DNA of 5,595 nucleotides from Gemmatimonadota bacterium. GTDB taxonomy: Bacteria > Gemmatimonadota > Gemmatimonadetes > Palauibacterales > Palauibacteraceae. The stretch spans positions 1 through 5,595 of the forward strand of contig JAMJQV010000020.1 in NCBI GenBank assembly GCA_023554435.1. The letters run 5' to 3'. A model generated the notes under the pieces. That model was given only the letters and a program-made list of their open reading frames with translations, had not been told where the DNA came from and did no database searches. A program made the position numbers and the translations under genes. This document shows, one piece after another, positions 4,927 through 5,595 of this stretch. The stretch's first letter is position 1, and each line of letters starts with the position of its first letter.

Positions 4927-5595
4927 ATGAAAACCGCGTGGACAGCAGCGTTGGCGATGACTGGAGTGCTGTCCACCGCCGGCTGTTCCGGGGTCACGTA
5001 CAGCGAGGACTTCGACCGCGATGTCCGGGTCGCGCCAGCCGCTTCATGGGCGTGGCAGCCCCTGGCCGACGCCCAGGTCGAATCGCTTGCCGGGATCAGT
5101 CCCTTCCTGCAGCGCCGGATCGAACGGGCCGTACAGGCCGAGTTGGAAGGCCGCGGCTTCAGCCTCGTTTCGGACACTCTCGCGCACTACCTCGTGTCGG
5201 CGTACGCACTCGCGCCTCGCCCCTCCAGCCGGCCCTCGACCGCTCCCTACCTCTCGGAATACGATGTTCGCGGGCCTCCCCCGCGCAGCATGTCCGTGGG
5301 CTTCGGCGTTGGATTCGGGTACCCCTACCGGTTTGCGTCTCCATACGGTCTCGGCTGGGGCTACGGATTCTGGCCGGTGCTCGGCTACTGGAACCCGTAC
5401 TCCTGGTACCTGGGCGCCCGGTGGGGGTGGGGCCGTCCGTACTTCGGCTACCGGAGCTACGGCTGGGATCCGTTCTTCGGATACGGCATCTATTCGATGG
5501 GCGGGTACGGGCGACCCGCGGTGATCGACTCGGGCGACCATGAACCGAGTACCCTGGCGATCGACGTGATCGACACGGCCAGCGGAGACCTGGTG
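4927..5595 (+). CDS. DUF4136-like lipoprotein with Gly/aromatic-rich insert (C-terminus beyond window)
   Basis: The frame is open for 223 codons to the right edge, so the C-terminus is missing. It begins MKTAWTAALAMTGVLSTAGC, a lipoprotein signal with Cys20 followed by Ser, which in enteric bacteria would send it to the outer membrane. Residues about 24-95 fit the first half of DUF4136: a VTYSEDFD strand, SWAWQPL, PFLQRRIERAVQAELEGRGF, then the strand AHYLVSAYAL. Residues about 208-223 (TLAIDVIDTASGDLV) match the strand that precedes the family's closing segment. Between them, residues about 124-195 are a low-complexity insert with 19 Gly and 27 Phe/Tyr/Trp in 72 residues. A GAGG at 4916-4919 lies 7 nt before the ATG, and the gap from the VOC stop is 22 nt, so it is probably cotranscribed. 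DUF4136 proteins are envelope lipoproteins of unknown function. Confidence 0.82.
   Translation, partial: MKTAWTAALAMTGVLSTAGCSGVTYSEDFDRDVRVAPAASWAWQPLADAQVESLAGISPFLQRRIERAVQAELEGRGFSLVSDTLAHYLVSAYALAPRPSSRPSTAPYLSEYDVRGPPPRSMSVGFGVGFGYPYRFASPYGLGWGYGFWPVLGYWNPYSWYLGARWGWGRPYFGYRSYGWDPFFGYGIYSMGGYGRPAVIDSGDHEPSTLAIDVIDTASGDLV

Noticed and set aside
1..5595. A CRISPR array, transposon, toxin-antitoxin pair or biosynthetic cluster
   Set aside because: No regularly spaced repeats with unique spacers, no transposase motifs or terminal repeats, and no recognisable toxin, nuclease or biosynthetic enzyme were found. The regular repeats at 2776-3357 are propeller blades.

Overview
The window is GC-rich DNA with dense, strongly codon-biased genes, and it looks like a soil or environmental bacterium. 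A Gemmatimonadota-like genome is my best guess. That rests on three features: a BTAD/winged-helix regulator fused through one membrane segment to a TolB-like/TPR sensor, a lipoprotein joining cysteine-paired repeats to a PD40 propeller, and a short DUF6868-type membrane protein. The taxonomic call is inference from architecture; no marker gene is present.

Layout. (1) Positions 1-1763, minus strand: a large membrane-anchored BTAD-family transcriptional regulator whose C-terminus runs off the left edge. (2) Positions 1764-2044: a divergent intergenic region with an 8-bp direct repeat in front of the regulator and three successive inverted repeats in the leader of the plus-strand gene. (3) Positions 2045-2527, plus: a small lipoprotein of unknown function with four cysteines in its mature part. 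(4) Positions 2528-2655: a convergent gap with strong GC-rich hairpins, probably a two-way terminator. (5) Positions 2656-4104, minus: a lipoprotein with two related N-terminal beta-type repeats and a six-bladed TolB-like/PD40 propeller. (6) Positions 4105-4293: a second divergent gap. (7) From 4294 rightwards, plus: a tight run of three genes, namely an 80-residue DUF6868-like two-helix membrane protein, a VOC (glyoxalase-fold) protein whose ATG overlaps the previous stop codon, and 22 nt later a DUF4136-like lipoprotein with a large Gly/aromatic-rich insert, cut by the right edge.

How they fit together. Three of the six genes encode lipoproteins and two more have membrane segments, so the window is mostly about the cell envelope. 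The 4294-5595 genes look like one operon. The regulator may control the divergent lipoprotein gene, but nothing in the sequence proves it. I see no rRNA, tRNA, CRISPR array, transposase, phage gene or recognised defence system. I do not find a clearly new biological system; the best leads are the structured leader at 1910-2028, the coupled DUF6868/VOC pair, and the unusual insert in the DUF4136 protein.
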